Counted from the stretch's first letter, positions 18,412 to 28,098 are shown. The stretch is 64,000 nt of DNA from Colwellia sp. (GCA_022969175.1 JALJPB010000014.1:1-64000), one strand, 5' to 3'. Notes: generated by a model not told the origin, from the letters alone. Numbers and translations are program-made.

Positions 18412-19283
18412 TATTTAGTCCCCATAGCTAAAGGCGCAGGCAGTTCGGTTAAGCCAATAAAGGCACCACTCGGGTCGGCAATAATCGCTAATTGTTGTTC
18501 AGGAGATGAATAAATAACTTTTGCACCATTTTCAATGGCTTTAGCTAAGTGCTTTTCAACATCTACAATTTCAAAGAAGTTAACCCATCGATCACGTTGT
18601 GGAAATTTTTCCGGCATTTTGATGACACTAGCATAAACATTGTCATTTTTTGATAAGTAATAAGCCTTATCTCTGCCTTTAATATCTTCAATTTGATAAT
18701 CAAAAGCTTCAGCATAAAAAGCTGAAGCTGCTTGAGTATCAATGCTAAATAATTGTGCCCAGCCCCAATGATTATCTACATCTTTACGACGCTTTTTGTT
18801 ACTACTCTCAAGGTCAAGTAATGCGATAATGCCGCCCAATGGATCAGCCATAACAGCTCTATTACCAAAAAAATCAAATTCATGAGGTTTGAGAATAATG
18901 GTGGCGCCTTTAGTTTCTGACTCGTTAATTACTTGCGCCACATTTGGGGTATATATACTGCCAATCCAAAGAGCTTTGTTGGTTTTATCTCTTTTTGCTG
19001 AACGGTCGAGTAATCCAGCAACAGGGGAGCCATTTTGATAAAAAATATGATACGAACTTGATGGTTCACCTAATTTTTTAACTGTCCAATCAAAGGTATT
19101 GGTATAAAAGTCGATAGAGGCTTTAACATCGGCGCTATATAAATCAGCCCATATTAGTTGCCCTTGTACCTTTTGTTCTAATAATTCGGCTTGTTGTTCA
19201 TTGTTCACTTCTGCATTTATGAAGTGACTGGGTAAGAGCAAACTGAATAAAATAACTAAACAGCTGATTGGTTTTAATACCAT
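18411..19283 (-). CDS. Exported two-domain VOC-superfamily protein
   Basis: 290 residues with a signal peptide (first ~24 residues) and two consecutive VOC modules: the first from QLIWADLYSADVKAS to DPLGGIIALLD, the second from WGWAQLFSIDTQAAS to DPSGAFIGLTE. Each has the fold's paired beta-alpha-beta units, but metal-ligand histidines are largely missing, so enzymatic activity is uncertain. AAAGGAC lies eight bases before the ATG. It is in a tight leftward run with the creA-like gene (14-base gap) and the lipoprotein (1-base overlap). Confidence 0.85.
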   Translation of the reverse strand: MVLKPISCLVILFSLLLPSHFINAEVNNEQQAELLEQKVQGQLIWADLYSADVKASIDFYTNTFDWTVKKLGEPSSSYHIFYQNGSPVAGLLDRSAKRDKTNKALWIGSIYTPNVAQVINESETKGATIILKPHEFDFFGNRAVMADPLGGIIALLDLESSNKKRRKDVDNHWGWAQLFSIDTQAASAFYAEAFDYQIEDIKGRDKAYYLSKNDNVYASVIKMPEKFPQRDRWVNFFEIVDVEKHLAKAIENGAKVIYSSPEQQLAIIADPSGAFIGLTELPAPLAMGTK

Positions 19284-19297
19284 GTGGTTAAAGTCCT

Positions 19298-19798
19298 TTA
19301 ATTTTTAGTTGGGATAGTTAATGGGTTTTTATAAGCTTTAGAGCCCCAAAGAGGTACAGTAGACAAGCTATGTTTGTAACTGCCAGAGGTTTCTTTGGTA
19401 GAATATGAAACATACATTAAAGTTTGATTGGTAACATCAAAAATTCGCCGTATTTTCATATTTTTGAAAAATATACTTTTCGATTTTTTGAAAACTACTT
19501 CGCCAGATTTTGACATGTCAATTTGAGAAATCATCTCAGCGGTTATTTCTCCCGTTTGACGACAAGATATAGCAGAGTCTGATGGGTCTGAAAAACTTAA
19601 ATCAGCTTCTATGCTTGCTACATGACAAGTAACGCCCGTTATTATTGGGTCAATCATCATATTGAGTTTTATATCATTGGTGGTAAACATACCTAAACTC
19701 ACATTGCCGACCTCATCTTTAAAAACTTGCTTTAAAATGAAGACTAGTATTAATAATGAAAGCGCAATTATTGCGAACCATTTTATTTTTTTTAACAT
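19298..19798 (-). CDS. creA: CreA family exported protein
   Basis: 166 residues with an N-terminal hydrophobic segment and the CreA sequence pattern: DPIITGVTCHVA, SDPSDSAISCRQTGEI, SIFFKNMKIRRIFD and a C-terminal STVPLWG. CreA is a periplasmic protein of unknown biochemical role that in E. coli is encoded next to creBCD. Here creBCD lie ~30 kb away at 50109-53733, so the four-gene unit is split. The gene is preceded by an AGGAAA site and runs with a GDSL hydrolase upstream (54-base gap). Confidence 0.87.
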   Translation of the reverse strand: MLKKIKWFAIIALSLLILVFILKQVFKDEVGNVSLGMFTTNDIKLNMMIDPIITGVTCHVASIEADLSFSDPSDSAISCRQTGEITAEMISQIDMSKSGEVVFKKSKSIFFKNMKIRRIFDVTNQTLMYVSYSTKETSGSYKHSLSTVPLWGSKAYKNPLTIPTKN

Positions 19799-19852
19799 GT
19801 TTATGCTTTCCTGAGTTAGGCTTTAAATCTTTTGTTTAAATCGCCGTTAAAT

Positions 19853-20521
19853 TCACTGTAAATATTCATCATTCATCAGTGTTTCTATTATTGGCAGTAG
19901 GGCATTGGCAAAAAGTTGATGTTGATCTACTTGCCAATGAACTCCGTCGTCCCTCGAGCTGCTTATAATAGTGTTAGCATCAACAAAAGTACAATTTAAC
20001 TCATCAGCACATTGTCGATAATGTTGTGCAAGTTGTTTCGATTTTTCTGCTCCGCCGGCGTACATTTTTGCATAGTGAGCCATTTCACTAATAATTGGTG
20101 GCGAAATTAATAACACAGTTAGTGGTGCTTGAGATGAATATTGTTGTTGAGAAAACCCAAGTGCTTGTTTGATTAAACTTGATATGCCAAGAGATATTTC
20201 TTCAGGGCTTAGAAAAAAACGTTTTTTTAAGTCGTTGGTACCCAACATAATAATGACAAGTTCAGGCTCATATTGTGCTAAGCAGTCTTTTAAATACCGT
20301 ATGCCGGTTTTACTGCCCTCAAAAGGGGCATTATGAACAACGGTGCGGCTTGGTTGGCCTTCTTCAATAACATGATGTTTGTCTTTTAGTGATTTTTGTA
20401 ACAGGGCGGTCCAACGCTCGTTTTCATCGTAACGTATTTTGGCTTGGCTTGTTGTTTGAGAAGCTACCTGAGGAATTGTGCCCCAGGTATTTGAATCGCC
20501 GAAACAAAGAATAATAGCCAT
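19853..20521 (-). CDS. SGNH/GDSL-family hydrolase (arylesterase-like)
   Basis: 222 residues. Block I CFGDSNTWG carries the nucleophile S10, block III GTND supplies the oxyanion Asn, and the C-terminal DDGVHW carries the catalytic Asp-His pair. There is no signal peptide, so it is probably cytoplasmic. It resembles acyl-CoA thioesterase/arylesterase-type SGNH enzymes acting on small esters; the substrate cannot be assigned. It appears to be first of a leftward set with creA, the VOC protein and the lipoprotein. Confidence 0.9.
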   Translation of the reverse strand: MAIILCFGDSNTWGTIPQVASQTTSQAKIRYDENERWTALLQKSLKDKHHVIEEGQPSRTVVHNAPFEGSKTGIRYLKDCLAQYEPELVIIMLGTNDLKKRFFLSPEEISLGISSLIKQALGFSQQQYSSQAPLTVLLISPPIISEMAHYAKMYAGGAEKSKQLAQHYRQCADELNCTFVDANTIISSSRDDGVHWQVDQHQLFANALLPIIETLMNDEYLQ

Positions 20522-20717
20522 GAATGAGTTTTAACCGGATAGTCTAAATAATGGTACGGACAATATAACCCAAGTATTAAGTTGTAGTAGAGGAAAAATT
20601 AAAGCAGTTCAATATTATTTTTTACCCTCTATTGCTCTTTTCATGTACTCTTCGCATTTAACTGACTTTACCTAAAATAGCTTCAACATAGACATAACCT
20701 CTAAAAGGAATTTAAAA

Positions 20718-22178
20718 ATGAAGTATTTGTTTCGAACCGCTTTATTTCTGACATTAATCTTATCATTAACTCTACAAGCCGCTGAAAAATCGTCTTTTGT
20801 TGGTAGGTATTCGGCATCTGAACGAGAGTCGATTACTGAGCTTTATATCTTAGATAATCACACTTTTTGTTATTTGTTTATGGGTGGGTCTTTAGATGTA
20901 ATGATGGCTGGTACATGGCAAAAAAGTGATAAAGACCAAGATACCATTAAGTTTAAAGATAACCGAAGTGGCCAAGTTACTCATCCAGCTACAGGGCAGT
21001 ACCTCAATCGTATTGATAATAAAATCTCCATTGTTATTGATGGTTATAGCCTTAGAGATGTCAATATGGCGGTTTTTGCCATCAGTAAAGAGGATAAATT
21101 ACCAACAACATTTAAGCCACTTTTGCCCAAAAATAATAGCAGAGGAAGAATAAGTTATTCTTTGCCGCTAATTACCCCATCTGAGGCGCATTTTTTTTAC
21201 ATTGGTAGCCAAGAAACTTCCCAAAATAGTGACGGTAATCGTATAAAAGTAAGCCAATACAAAGTTGGCGACTATGACACCATTCGCTTCGGTTTTAATA
21301 GTCAACAAAGTCTCTTCCAAGAAGAGTTCAATGGCCAAATGGTTGATGGTGAGTTATTCATTAATGGTGATTCTATTAACAGAAAAACTGAGTTAGCACC
21401 GCAAATGCAACAAGAAGTCACCGAATATTGTATTTCTCCTAATACAGAGGAAAGTGAAGAAGACTCAGTTGATTGGACAGTACTGATACCCAGTAAGACA
21501 TTTTTTGTCGATAAAGAATCAGTAAATAGTGAGCCCTATTTCAATGAGAATGATGGTGAACAAGCACGGCAGGAAAATGGCATAAATGCCCTTGTACAAG
21601 ATGAAAAGCAATTATTTGAGCAGTATTATCAAAAAGCTAAAAAAGATCTTAATAGCTTTAATGAATTATTGGCTTTTGCCGTTAAGCTTCTTCAGGTAAA
21701 ACAGCGAAAAAATGTTTATGCTCCCTACGTCAGTATGAAACTGTCACAATTATTAGTAGATACCAATGGATTAGCAAACTTTAAGTCAGCAGAAGAGCAA
21801 TTAAATGCTTACGCTACGCAGATTTATCCGTTAATTAAAAATAGCACAGACAGGCAAGTAAAATATTCAGTTTTGGTGATGGCCAGTCAAGGCGCAATTA
21901 TCTACGGAGTAACACGTAAAGACACCGTATTTGCCACAGTAGTAGACTCTTTACTCGGTGCTGACTTTGATATAAATACCACGATAAACCCTACGCTGGC
22001 GTATAACTTAGCCTGTATTTATGCGTTAAATAAAAATAAAGTAGAGATGCTTAAAGCAATTAAAGCGGCGAGAAAAATGAAAAAGCCAGCGGAGCAATTT
22101 TTGAAAGATGCGGACTTTAAGTTTTATCGAGCGGATAGTGAATTTTTGGCAGCGGTAAACAATATGCTGAATGTATAA
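20718..22178 (+). CDS. Hypothetical exported protein
   Basis: 486 residues with a signal peptide (cleavage predicted after LQAA, ~22). The first part (~25-110) is beta-rich and recalls small lipocalin-like or META-like domains (GTWQKSDKDQDTIKFKD). The C-terminal ~200 residues are helical and TPR-like (NPTLAYNLACIYALNKNKVEM is typical of a repeat found at the end of similar proteins). AAAGGAA precedes the ATG. I do not recognise the family. It is likely periplasmic. Confidence 0.7.
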   Translation: MKYLFRTALFLTLILSLTLQAAEKSSFVGRYSASERESITELYILDNHTFCYLFMGGSLDVMMAGTWQKSDKDQDTIKFKDNRSGQVTHPATGQYLNRIDNKISIVIDGYSLRDVNMAVFAISKEDKLPTTFKPLLPKNNSRGRISYSLPLITPSEAHFFYIGSQETSQNSDGNRIKVSQYKVGDYDTIRFGFNSQQSLFQEEFNGQMVDGELFINGDSINRKTELAPQMQQEVTEYCISPNTEESEEDSVDWTVLIPSKTFFVDKESVNSEPYFNENDGEQARQENGINALVQDEKQLFEQYYQKAKKDLNSFNELLAFAVKLLQVKQRKNVYAPYVSMKLSQLLVDTNGLANFKSAEEQLNAYATQIYPLIKNSTDRQVKYSVLVMASQGAIIYGVTRKDTVFATVVDSLLGADFDINTTINPTLAYNLACIYALNKNKVEMLKAIKAARKMKKPAEQFLKDADFKFYRADSEFLAAVNNMLNV

Positions 22179-22187
22179 ATGACAATT

Positions 22188-22218
22188 TTAATACTTGGGG
22201 TAATACCCCAAGTATTAA
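22188..22218. terminator. Bidirectional terminator hairpin
   Basis: AATACTTGGGG (22190-22200) and CCCCAAGTATT (22206-22216) form a perfect 11-bp stem with a 5-base loop, flanked by T-rich and A-rich sequence, between two convergent genes. Confidence 0.82.
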
Positions 22219-22232
22219 TTTATTTTATCTGA

Positions 22233-22847
22233 TTAAAATTGATAACTCATGCCAATATTTAAGGTATAAGTATCAAGATCTCCCATATCAATAGCTTCGT
22301 AACCGACATCCATACCTATACCCATATCCCATTGATATTGCCAACCCGCAGCTAAATACAAACCAATGTCAGAGTCATGAATGATAGTTTTCCCTCGACG
22401 ATTAATGTCATAATCATAATATTGCGCGCCAATTTTCCCATATAAACTGTTACGTTTAGACAAAGGTAACGTACCTTTGATGGCAATCACTAAGTTGCTG
22501 TATGTAATGTCATCAACCGCTAAACCTAAAAGGTTGTTATTATTGGTTGTACAATTCCAATTGTCATTGGATATTTCATGGCATTCCCATTTATCAGCAT
22601 CATTGCCAATATTAAGACCCAACTCAAGAGAGAAGTGCTGAGTAACGGCATAATTATAATAGCTATAAACTTGTATTACTCCGTCATCATCACTATTGCT
22701 GCCTTTATATTCAACACCACCAGCACCTATGTGGACACCAAAGCTATGCTTTTTAAGTTCAGTGGTGGGCATATCAGCTGAAAAAGCTTGGTAACTGAAG
22801 ACTGTAGTTAAAGCGACTAGCAGAGGAAATTTCTTGAAAATAGTCAT
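22233..22847 (-). CDS. Outer-membrane beta-barrel protein
   Basis: 204 residues with a signal peptide (cleavage predicted near AFSA, ~24), alternating amphipathic strands and a C-terminal phenylalanine (IGMSYQF), the signature recognised by the BAM machinery. The length suits an eight-stranded OmpW/OmpA-like barrel. Two Cys in a loop may form a disulfide. The transport or binding role is unknown. A hairpin (22859-22882) lies just before the start codon. Confidence 0.8.
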   Translation of the reverse strand: MTIFKKFPLLVALTTVFSYQAFSADMPTTELKKHSFGVHIGAGGVEYKGSNSDDDGVIQVYSYYNYAVTQHFSLELGLNIGNDADKWECHEISNDNWNCTTNNNNLLGLAVDDITYSNLVIAIKGTLPLSKRNSLYGKIGAQYYDYDINRRGKTIIHDSDIGLYLAAGWQYQWDMGIGMDVGYEAIDMGDLDTYTLNIGMSYQF

Positions 22848-22858
22848 GTTAAACCTTT

Positions 22859-22882
22859 AAATGTAATTATTTGATTACATTT
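22859..22882 (-). promoter_or_regulatory. Inverted repeat in the leader of the beta-barrel gene
   Basis: A perfect 9-bp inverted repeat (AAATGTAAT / ATTACATTT, 6-base loop) starts about 12 bases upstream of the beta-barrel start codon. It could be an operator or a leader hairpin. No factor can be assigned. Confidence 0.4.
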
Positions 22883-23070
22883 AGGTTACGTGGATATTGT
22901 CAGTGATGTTGTAGGATTCTGTTTTTGATTTGTAAGAAACCGTAAGAAAACTCACTCATTAGATTTGTGAATTAAACAAAGGTAAGCTAACAGTAGCATA
23001 GGCAAAGTAAATCGCTTTTCAGTAATAATCGCTATAAAGTAGCACCAAGTTACTTTAATGCAGAAAATTC

Positions 23071-23790
23071 ATGAATCAGTGCCTTAATTGTAAAGCTTCA
23101 TTGAATCAACAAAACAAGTATTGCCCTGTCTGTGGACAGTCTACGATGAATTTACATCAGTCATTTACTAGCATTGCTTTTCAGGCATTGCATGAAATGT
23201 TGGATATTGACGGTCGATTGGCCAAGACCTTGAAACTGCTTTTGTTTTCTCCTGGGCGATTATCCAAAGAGTATACCGAGGGGCGCCGAATGAGTTATTC
23301 GCCACCTTTACGCTTATATTTAGTGATCAGTTTACTATTTTTTGTTGTCATTTCACTGATTCAGACAACAGCAACAAATCAACTCGATCATATACAAGTG
23401 GGTATGTTCTTATTTCCAGTGGGAATGCTGGAGCAAGTTCCTAAATTGATGTTTGTCATGCTACCACTGTATGCATTGATAGTTCAGTTATTTCATCGAA
23501 AGACTTTTTATGTTTTTAATTTAATTTTTGCGCTGCACGTCCACTCATTAATCTATTTGTTGCTAATTATTATTTTTCCAATGAATCGCTTTGAGAACAT
23601 GCACCTAGCATTATCTTGGTTACAATATCCTTTTATCGCTTACCTTGCTTTTTATCCGCTGATGGCGTTAAAAACGATGTATGGTAATTCTTGGCTCTAT
23701 ACACTAAGGGTATATGTGCTGACGGTTGTTTTATATTTGGCAAGTATTGGTTTAGGGTTAGAATTTATTAATATTATTATGACATTGTGA
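23071..23790 (+). CDS. DUF3667-type zinc-ribbon membrane protein
   Basis: 239 residues. An N-terminal zinc ribbon (CLNC and CPVC within the first 22 residues) is followed by a conserved segment (LKLLLFSPGRLSKEYTEGRR) and about five transmembrane helices. This is the layout of DUF3667 proteins, whose function is unknown. It stands alone, convergent with the LytTR regulator gene on the right. Confidence 0.85.
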   Translation: MNQCLNCKASLNQQNKYCPVCGQSTMNLHQSFTSIAFQALHEMLDIDGRLAKTLKLLLFSPGRLSKEYTEGRRMSYSPPLRLYLVISLLFFVVISLIQTTATNQLDHIQVGMFLFPVGMLEQVPKLMFVMLPLYALIVQLFHRKTFYVFNLIFALHVHSLIYLLLIIIFPMNRFENMHLALSWLQYPFIAYLAFYPLMALKTMYGNSWLYTLRVYVLTVVLYLASIGLGLEFINIIMTL

Positions 23791-23876
23791 TGAATATTTT
23801 TTCTTTATTCTAGTTAATGGTAACTATTGGAATGGCTAACGTAATAATTTGATGCAAACTGACTTAGAAGACAAGG

Positions 23877-24650
23877 TTACTGTTCGGCTCGCTCTAAATA
23901 ACTGACAATTCGATCTTTAAATGATCGGGAAGATTGCAGTTCCGTTCCGTTGCTTAGTACGAATTTATATTGGTTATTGCTATTTAAATAATGCACACGC
24001 GCAATTGATGACTCGTTAATTAGAATTGAACGATGGATTCGAAGAAAACCGTTTTGTTCTAAATCATATTCTAGAGAGGAAATGGTACTACGGACCAAAT
24101 GGGTCGCCTCTTTTGAATGTAGCTCTACATAATTGCCGGCGGAGTTCACATAAATAATGTCATTCGAGTTAACCTTTATCAATCGACCTAAATGTTTGAT
24201 TTCGAAATTAATGCCTTTGAAATAGCTTTCTTTTTGTCGGGTTGATTCCCGTAAGGACTCTAGTTTTTGATGAATACCTGAAAGGTTTTGTAATTGGATC
24301 TGTTTAATTGCGAGCGAGAGCGATTCATAAAATCGCTCGTCTTTATAGGGTTTTAACAGATAGTCTATCGCATGATAATCAAACGCTTGCATAGCATAAT
24401 GGTCGTATGCGGTAACAAAAGTGACAACGGGCAAGGTTCCAATTTTATCCAATACGCCAAAACCATCAACCCCCGGCATTTGAATATCTAAAAATATCAA
24501 ATCAGGTTGATGTTGTGTGATGGCGTCGATAGCTTCCATACCATTTTTGCATTGGCAAATCACATCTACTTCATCCACCTTTGATAGCAAGCCCTCAATG
24601 CGTTGACGTGCCAGAGGTTCGTCGTCAATTATAATTGTTCTTATCTTCAT
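23877..24650 (-). CDS. LytTR-type response regulator (LytR/AlgR family)
   Basis: 257 residues. The receiver domain (1-120) has the acidic pair DD at 9-10, phosphoacceptor D55 in LIFLDIQMPG and K102 or so in LLKPY. The C-terminal LytTR DNA-binding domain (~155-255) shows the hallmark VNSAGNYVELH and FLRIHRSILIN. Its start overlaps the kinase stop codon by 4 bases (ATGA), so the pair is translationally coupled. It may control the divergent TPR/hydrolase-like gene at 25983 or the adjacent genes (inferred from position). Confidence 0.93.
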   Translation of the reverse strand: MKIRTIIIDDEPLARQRIEGLLSKVDEVDVICQCKNGMEAIDAITQHQPDLIFLDIQMPGVDGFGVLDKIGTLPVVTFVTAYDHYAMQAFDYHAIDYLLKPYKDERFYESLSLAIKQIQLQNLSGIHQKLESLRESTRQKESYFKGINFEIKHLGRLIKVNSNDIIYVNSAGNYVELHSKEATHLVRSTISSLEYDLEQNGFLRIHRSILINESSIARVHYLNSNNQYKFVLSNGTELQSSRSFKDRIVSYLERAEQ

Positions 24651-25816
24651 GAAAAGCTCGATCGTGTTAATGGCATTTGTAATTGCACACCAAAACCCCT
24701 TGGATTAACCGCATAAACAGTAAAGACAAAATCGGTATCAAACATCTGTTCAAGACGACGGTAAACATTTTGTAAACCAATGCCTCCTGATTTAGGTAGC
24801 TTGGGTATCACAGGGTTTTCAACACCATTGTCTTCAATACGAATAAATAGGTGTTGATCGTTTTCTTTTATTTGAATGCTAATTCTACATACCTGGGTTG
24901 ACTGGGCGAAACCGTGTTTAATGGCATTCTCCACGATAGGTTGAAGAATTAGGTTCGGTAATAAGGCATCTTCTAAGGCTTCTGCAACATCAATGCTAAT
25001 CTTTAACCTGTCCTGAAATCGTATCGCTTCAATTTCTAAGTAACTACTAATAAAACTCAATTCGTCTTTGACTGTCACTGTATGTCGTCGATCGCTTGCT
25101 AATAAACGTCGCATTAAAATTGAAAGTTCAGCTAACATATCTTTGGCCTTTAGCTTGTCTATATCAATTAATGACATTACCGAGTTAAAAGAATTAAAGA
25201 GGAAATGCGGGTGTAATTGCATCCGAAACGCGGTCAATTTAGCATTCGCCAGTTCTTTCTCCTGATTAGCCATCATAACCATTTGCTGTCGATATTTTTT
25301 GTAGTAGTCAATGGCGCTAAATAAACCAATCAATATCCATAACTCTACAAAGCTACTAACACAACCTACATAAATTGCCGACATGATATGACCCATTGCC
25401 GAGGATAGATCCATGTCAGATTGTGTTGAATAAACAGCTATGAACATCCAATAGGAAATAAAACTATGAGCTATTGCTAATACTATTCCATTCATTAATG
25501 AGTATAGGTTGGTACTAAGTGGGCGATCTAGTTGCCAAAGTAAACGGTGAAGATAGCGATAAATTAACGGAGTAATAAGCATCCAGAGAAAATAGCGCGC
25601 AACAATATTGAGACTTTCAAAGAGCCAATTGAAATTGTCTAATTGGTTGTTTGAGATATAAGGGATTAATGCCTGTAGAAAAAAAATAGCGGATACAGCG
25701 ACACCACCACCAATTAAGGTTTGATAAGAAAACGGAAATAGCCTTTTTTCCATAATAAAGTCTCTACTATATGGTGATGTCATCATTTTAAACGCAATCG
25801 TCTCATTACGTAACAT
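24647..25816 (-). CDS. LytS/YehU-type sensor histidine kinase
   Basis: 389 residues with four N-terminal transmembrane helices (~residues 35-170), then the His_kinase module: the phosphorylatable His in PHFLFNSFNSV, and an ATPase domain with LQPIVENAIKHGF and GGIGLQNVYRRLE. No separate sensor domain is present, so the membrane bundle is probably the sensor. The start is uncertain: in-frame ATGs at 25816, 25786/25783 and 25753 all lack a strong ribosome-binding site. Cotranscribed with the downstream LytTR regulator. Confidence 0.9.
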   Translation of the reverse strand: MLRNETIAFKMMTSPYSRDFIMEKRLFPFSYQTLIGGGVAVSAIFFLQALIPYISNNQLDNFNWLFESLNIVARYFLWMLITPLIYRYLHRLLWQLDRPLSTNLYSLMNGIVLAIAHSFISYWMFIAVYSTQSDMDLSSAMGHIMSAIYVGCVSSFVELWILIGLFSAIDYYKKYRQQMVMMANQEKELANAKLTAFRMQLHPHFLFNSFNSVMSLIDIDKLKAKDMLAELSILMRRLLASDRRHTVTVKDELSFISSYLEIEAIRFQDRLKISIDVAEALEDALLPNLILQPIVENAIKHGFAQSTQVCRISIQIKENDQHLFIRIEDNGVENPVIPKLPKSGGIGLQNVYRRLEQMFDTDFVFTVYAVNPRGFGVQLQMPLTRSSFS

Positions 25817-25982
25817 GTTGTGGGACGAATACCATTTTTAGTGATAACGGTCATATTTTAAATCATTCTATCACTGCCAATGTTATTACTCCCAAAGAAG
25901 TTTTTCTTCATCAAACTGTTCGATATGCTTTGTTCACCAGCAGAAACAATCAATAACGTTAGAAGTTAACTAAGAGGAAAAG

Positions 25983-27050
25983 ATGATGAAAAAATTGTTC
26001 TCAATTATCGGTATAGCCCTGCTTATGGCAAGTAGTTTCATTTATGCTAAAGAGCAAGCAAATCTGCGTTCGGTCTACAATATGATGGACAACAAACAAT
26101 ATGACAAAGCAGCGCACAAATTAAACTCACTAGTAGAAAAATACCCAGAAGATGCAGATGCACGTTATCAGTTAGCATTGGCCTTGCTTCGATTGGAGAA
26201 GTATGAAGACTCAATTAAAGTCTATAAAAAAACAGTAGAGTTATCTGAAAGCTATGCTCGATATGCGGCATTTGATATCGGCCTTGCTTATGCGGGTTTA
26301 GGAAAACCCAAAAAAGCGCTTAACAACATTAAACATGCCCTTCATGCTGGTTATACAAATTTCGACCGGTTAAAAAGTGAAAAACTTTTGAAAAAAATAT
26401 CAGATCACCAGCTAGTTGAATTTGCGCCAGAGCAGCACTATGACACGTTTACCGCACACAACAATATTGTGCTTCCTTACAAAACGATAATGCCTATTGA
26501 TTATGATAAAAATAAAACCTATAAAGGTATGGTGGCTTTCCCTCCTGGTGATTATGGCAAGGCGTCAGCTGATTGGCTGATTGATAAACTTTTCAATAAT
26601 CATCAAAACGATGAGTGGATCATAACCGTGGTATTGGCTCCAGAAAATGGCCTAATAAACCACCCAGCACACCACGCTTTAAATGACCTAATGACTCATC
26701 AACGCGATAAATATAAAATTGCCGACAATAAGTTTCATTTTCTTGGCTATCATAATGGCGGATCGCCTGCAGCAACCTATTCTCAAATGTCTAGCGACTA
26801 TGTTAACGGATTAACAACCATAGGGAATTATTACTGGGAGAACTGGAAAGATGACTCACTACGAAATTTTACCGCTAAAGCGACACATCTATTTTTAGGT
26901 GAAAATGACAAAGCAGGGATAAAAATAAATCAACGTGCTCATGATATTTTTAGCGACGCGGGAATGCTGGTTGAATTAAAAGTATTCGAAGGAGAGGGGG
27001 CTATAATTACCGCGCTTGAAAATGGTCAGTTGTACCAATACTTAAGGTAA
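25983..27050 (+). CDS. Exported TPR protein with a degenerate alpha/beta-hydrolase domain
   Basis: 355 residues: signal peptide (~1-22), about three TPR motifs (~28-125: EKYPEDADARYQLALALLRLEKYED is typical), then an alpha/beta-hydrolase-like domain (~150-355). The nucleophile elbow that would be GxSxG reads GYHNGG, so the catalytic Ser is replaced by His and activity is doubtful. A strong AAGAGGAAA precedes the start (ATG 25983 or 25986). It is divergent from the LytS/LytR-type pair, which suggests regulation by it. Compare the esterase-TPR proteins at 41060 and 42768, where the domain order is reversed. Confidence 0.78.
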   Translation: MMKKLFSIIGIALLMASSFIYAKEQANLRSVYNMMDNKQYDKAAHKLNSLVEKYPEDADARYQLALALLRLEKYEDSIKVYKKTVELSESYARYAAFDIGLAYAGLGKPKKALNNIKHALHAGYTNFDRLKSEKLLKKISDHQLVEFAPEQHYDTFTAHNNIVLPYKTIMPIDYDKNKTYKGMVAFPPGDYGKASADWLIDKLFNNHQNDEWIITVVLAPENGLINHPAHHALNDLMTHQRDKYKIADNKFHFLGYHNGGSPAATYSQMSSDYVNGLTTIGNYYWENWKDDSLRNFTAKATHLFLGENDKAGIKINQRAHDIFSDAGMLVELKVFEGEGAIITALENGQLYQYLR

Positions 27051-27070
27051 TGGATAAATGAGTTTGTATT

Positions 27071-27096
27071 AAAAGCCAATCAAGTGATTGGCTTTT
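27071..27096 (+). terminator. Rho-independent terminator
   Basis: AAAAGCCAATC and GATTGGCTTTT form a perfect 11-bp stem with a 4-base loop and a T run, 20 bases after the TPR/hydrolase-like gene. Confidence 0.88.
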
Positions 27097-27133
27097 AAAG
27101 CTTTAAGAACATTAGGCTATTGAGGTTTTTTAT

Positions 27134-27172
27134 TAGATTAATTACCATTTATCTAATATGGTAATTAATCTA
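27134..27172. repeat. 15-bp perfect inverted repeat upstream of the dienoyl-CoA isomerase gene
   Basis: TAGATTAATTACCAT (27134-27148) and its exact complement (27158-27172) flank a 9-base centre. It lies ~85 bases before the isomerase start and after an already adequate terminator. It may be an operator for a fatty-acid regulator, a leader hairpin or a second terminator; the sequence does not decide. Confidence 0.6.
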
Positions 27173-27256
27173 TTATATTTTGCACATTCATAGATACATG
27201 TCTGTGGCATGTTCAGATGATAATAATCACCTCGTTTTTTATAATATGGATTTGAA

Positions 27257-28057
27257 ATGCCCAAATTTGAATATCTAGAATTAACATTAATCAACCATGT
27301 ATTACATCTGCAACTCGCCCGCCCTAATAAGGCAAATGCGATGAATAGAGAAATGTGGTTTGAAATAGGCGAAGCCTATCGTTGGATAAACAATCAAACC
27401 AACATTCATGTAGTGGTATTAAGTGGCAAAGGTAAACAATTTTCATCGGGTGCCGATGTCAATTTTTTGATGAGTATTATGGAATCCACTGAGCATTGCA
27501 TTAATGACAAAACCGAGCATTTAAGAGCTGAGATTACAAATATGCAGCAGTCATTTTCAGCTATTGTTGATTGTGCCATCCCTACCATTGCTGCTATTCA
27601 CGGAGTCTGTATTGGCGGTGCCGTTGATTTAGTCTCAGCTTGTGATATCCGTTTAGCGTCAAGTCATTCATATTTCAGCATATTGGAAACGCAATTAGGT
27701 ATACCAGCAGATATGGGCACATTACAGCGTTTGCATTTTAATTTATCCGATGGTCGCCTTCGTGAATTGGCATACACTTCGGCTATTTTCTCTGGTAGAA
27801 AGGCAAAAAAATGGGGCATGATTAATAACACCTATTTCACTCGTAAAGGTTTAATGAAAGCAGCGTTCTCTTTAGCTAATAAGATTGCTGCAAATCCAAG
27901 TTATGCCGTTAAAGCAACAAAACGGAGCTTAAACGTCAATACCGATTTAATTGTCAATAATGGGTTAAATGCAATAGCACAGGTAAACTCAGAGCTATTG
28001 CAAACAGCAGAAGCAATGTCGACAATGGCAGAGCTAAAAAGAAAAATGCAAAAATAA
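27257..28057 (+). CDS. Delta3,5-delta2,4-dienoyl-CoA isomerase (crotonase family)
   Basis: A 266-residue crotonase-fold enzyme, likely moving double bonds in dienoyl-CoA intermediates during unsaturated fatty-acid beta-oxidation. The oxyanion-hole segments SSGADVNF (~63-70) and HGVCIGGAVDLVSACD (~115-130) are present. Three acidic residues D124, E144 and D152 have exactly the spacing (20 and 8) of the catalytic D176/E196/D204 of the rat isomerase, and PADMGTLQRL matches that enzyme's signature better than plain enoyl-CoA hydratase. It is a single gene with its own upstream region. Confidence 0.85.
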   Translation: MPKFEYLELTLINHVLHLQLARPNKANAMNREMWFEIGEAYRWINNQTNIHVVVLSGKGKQFSSGADVNFLMSIMESTEHCINDKTEHLRAEITNMQQSFSAIVDCAIPTIAAIHGVCIGGAVDLVSACDIRLASSHSYFSILETQLGIPADMGTLQRLHFNLSDGRLRELAYTSAIFSGRKAKKWGMINNTYFTRKGLMKAAFSLANKIAANPSYAVKATKRSLNVNTDLIVNNGLNAIAQVNSELLQTAEAMSTMAELKRKMQK

Positions 28058-28098
28058 GGTAGAAAATTAGCTGAAAGCTCAATGATTAGTTAACTAAC

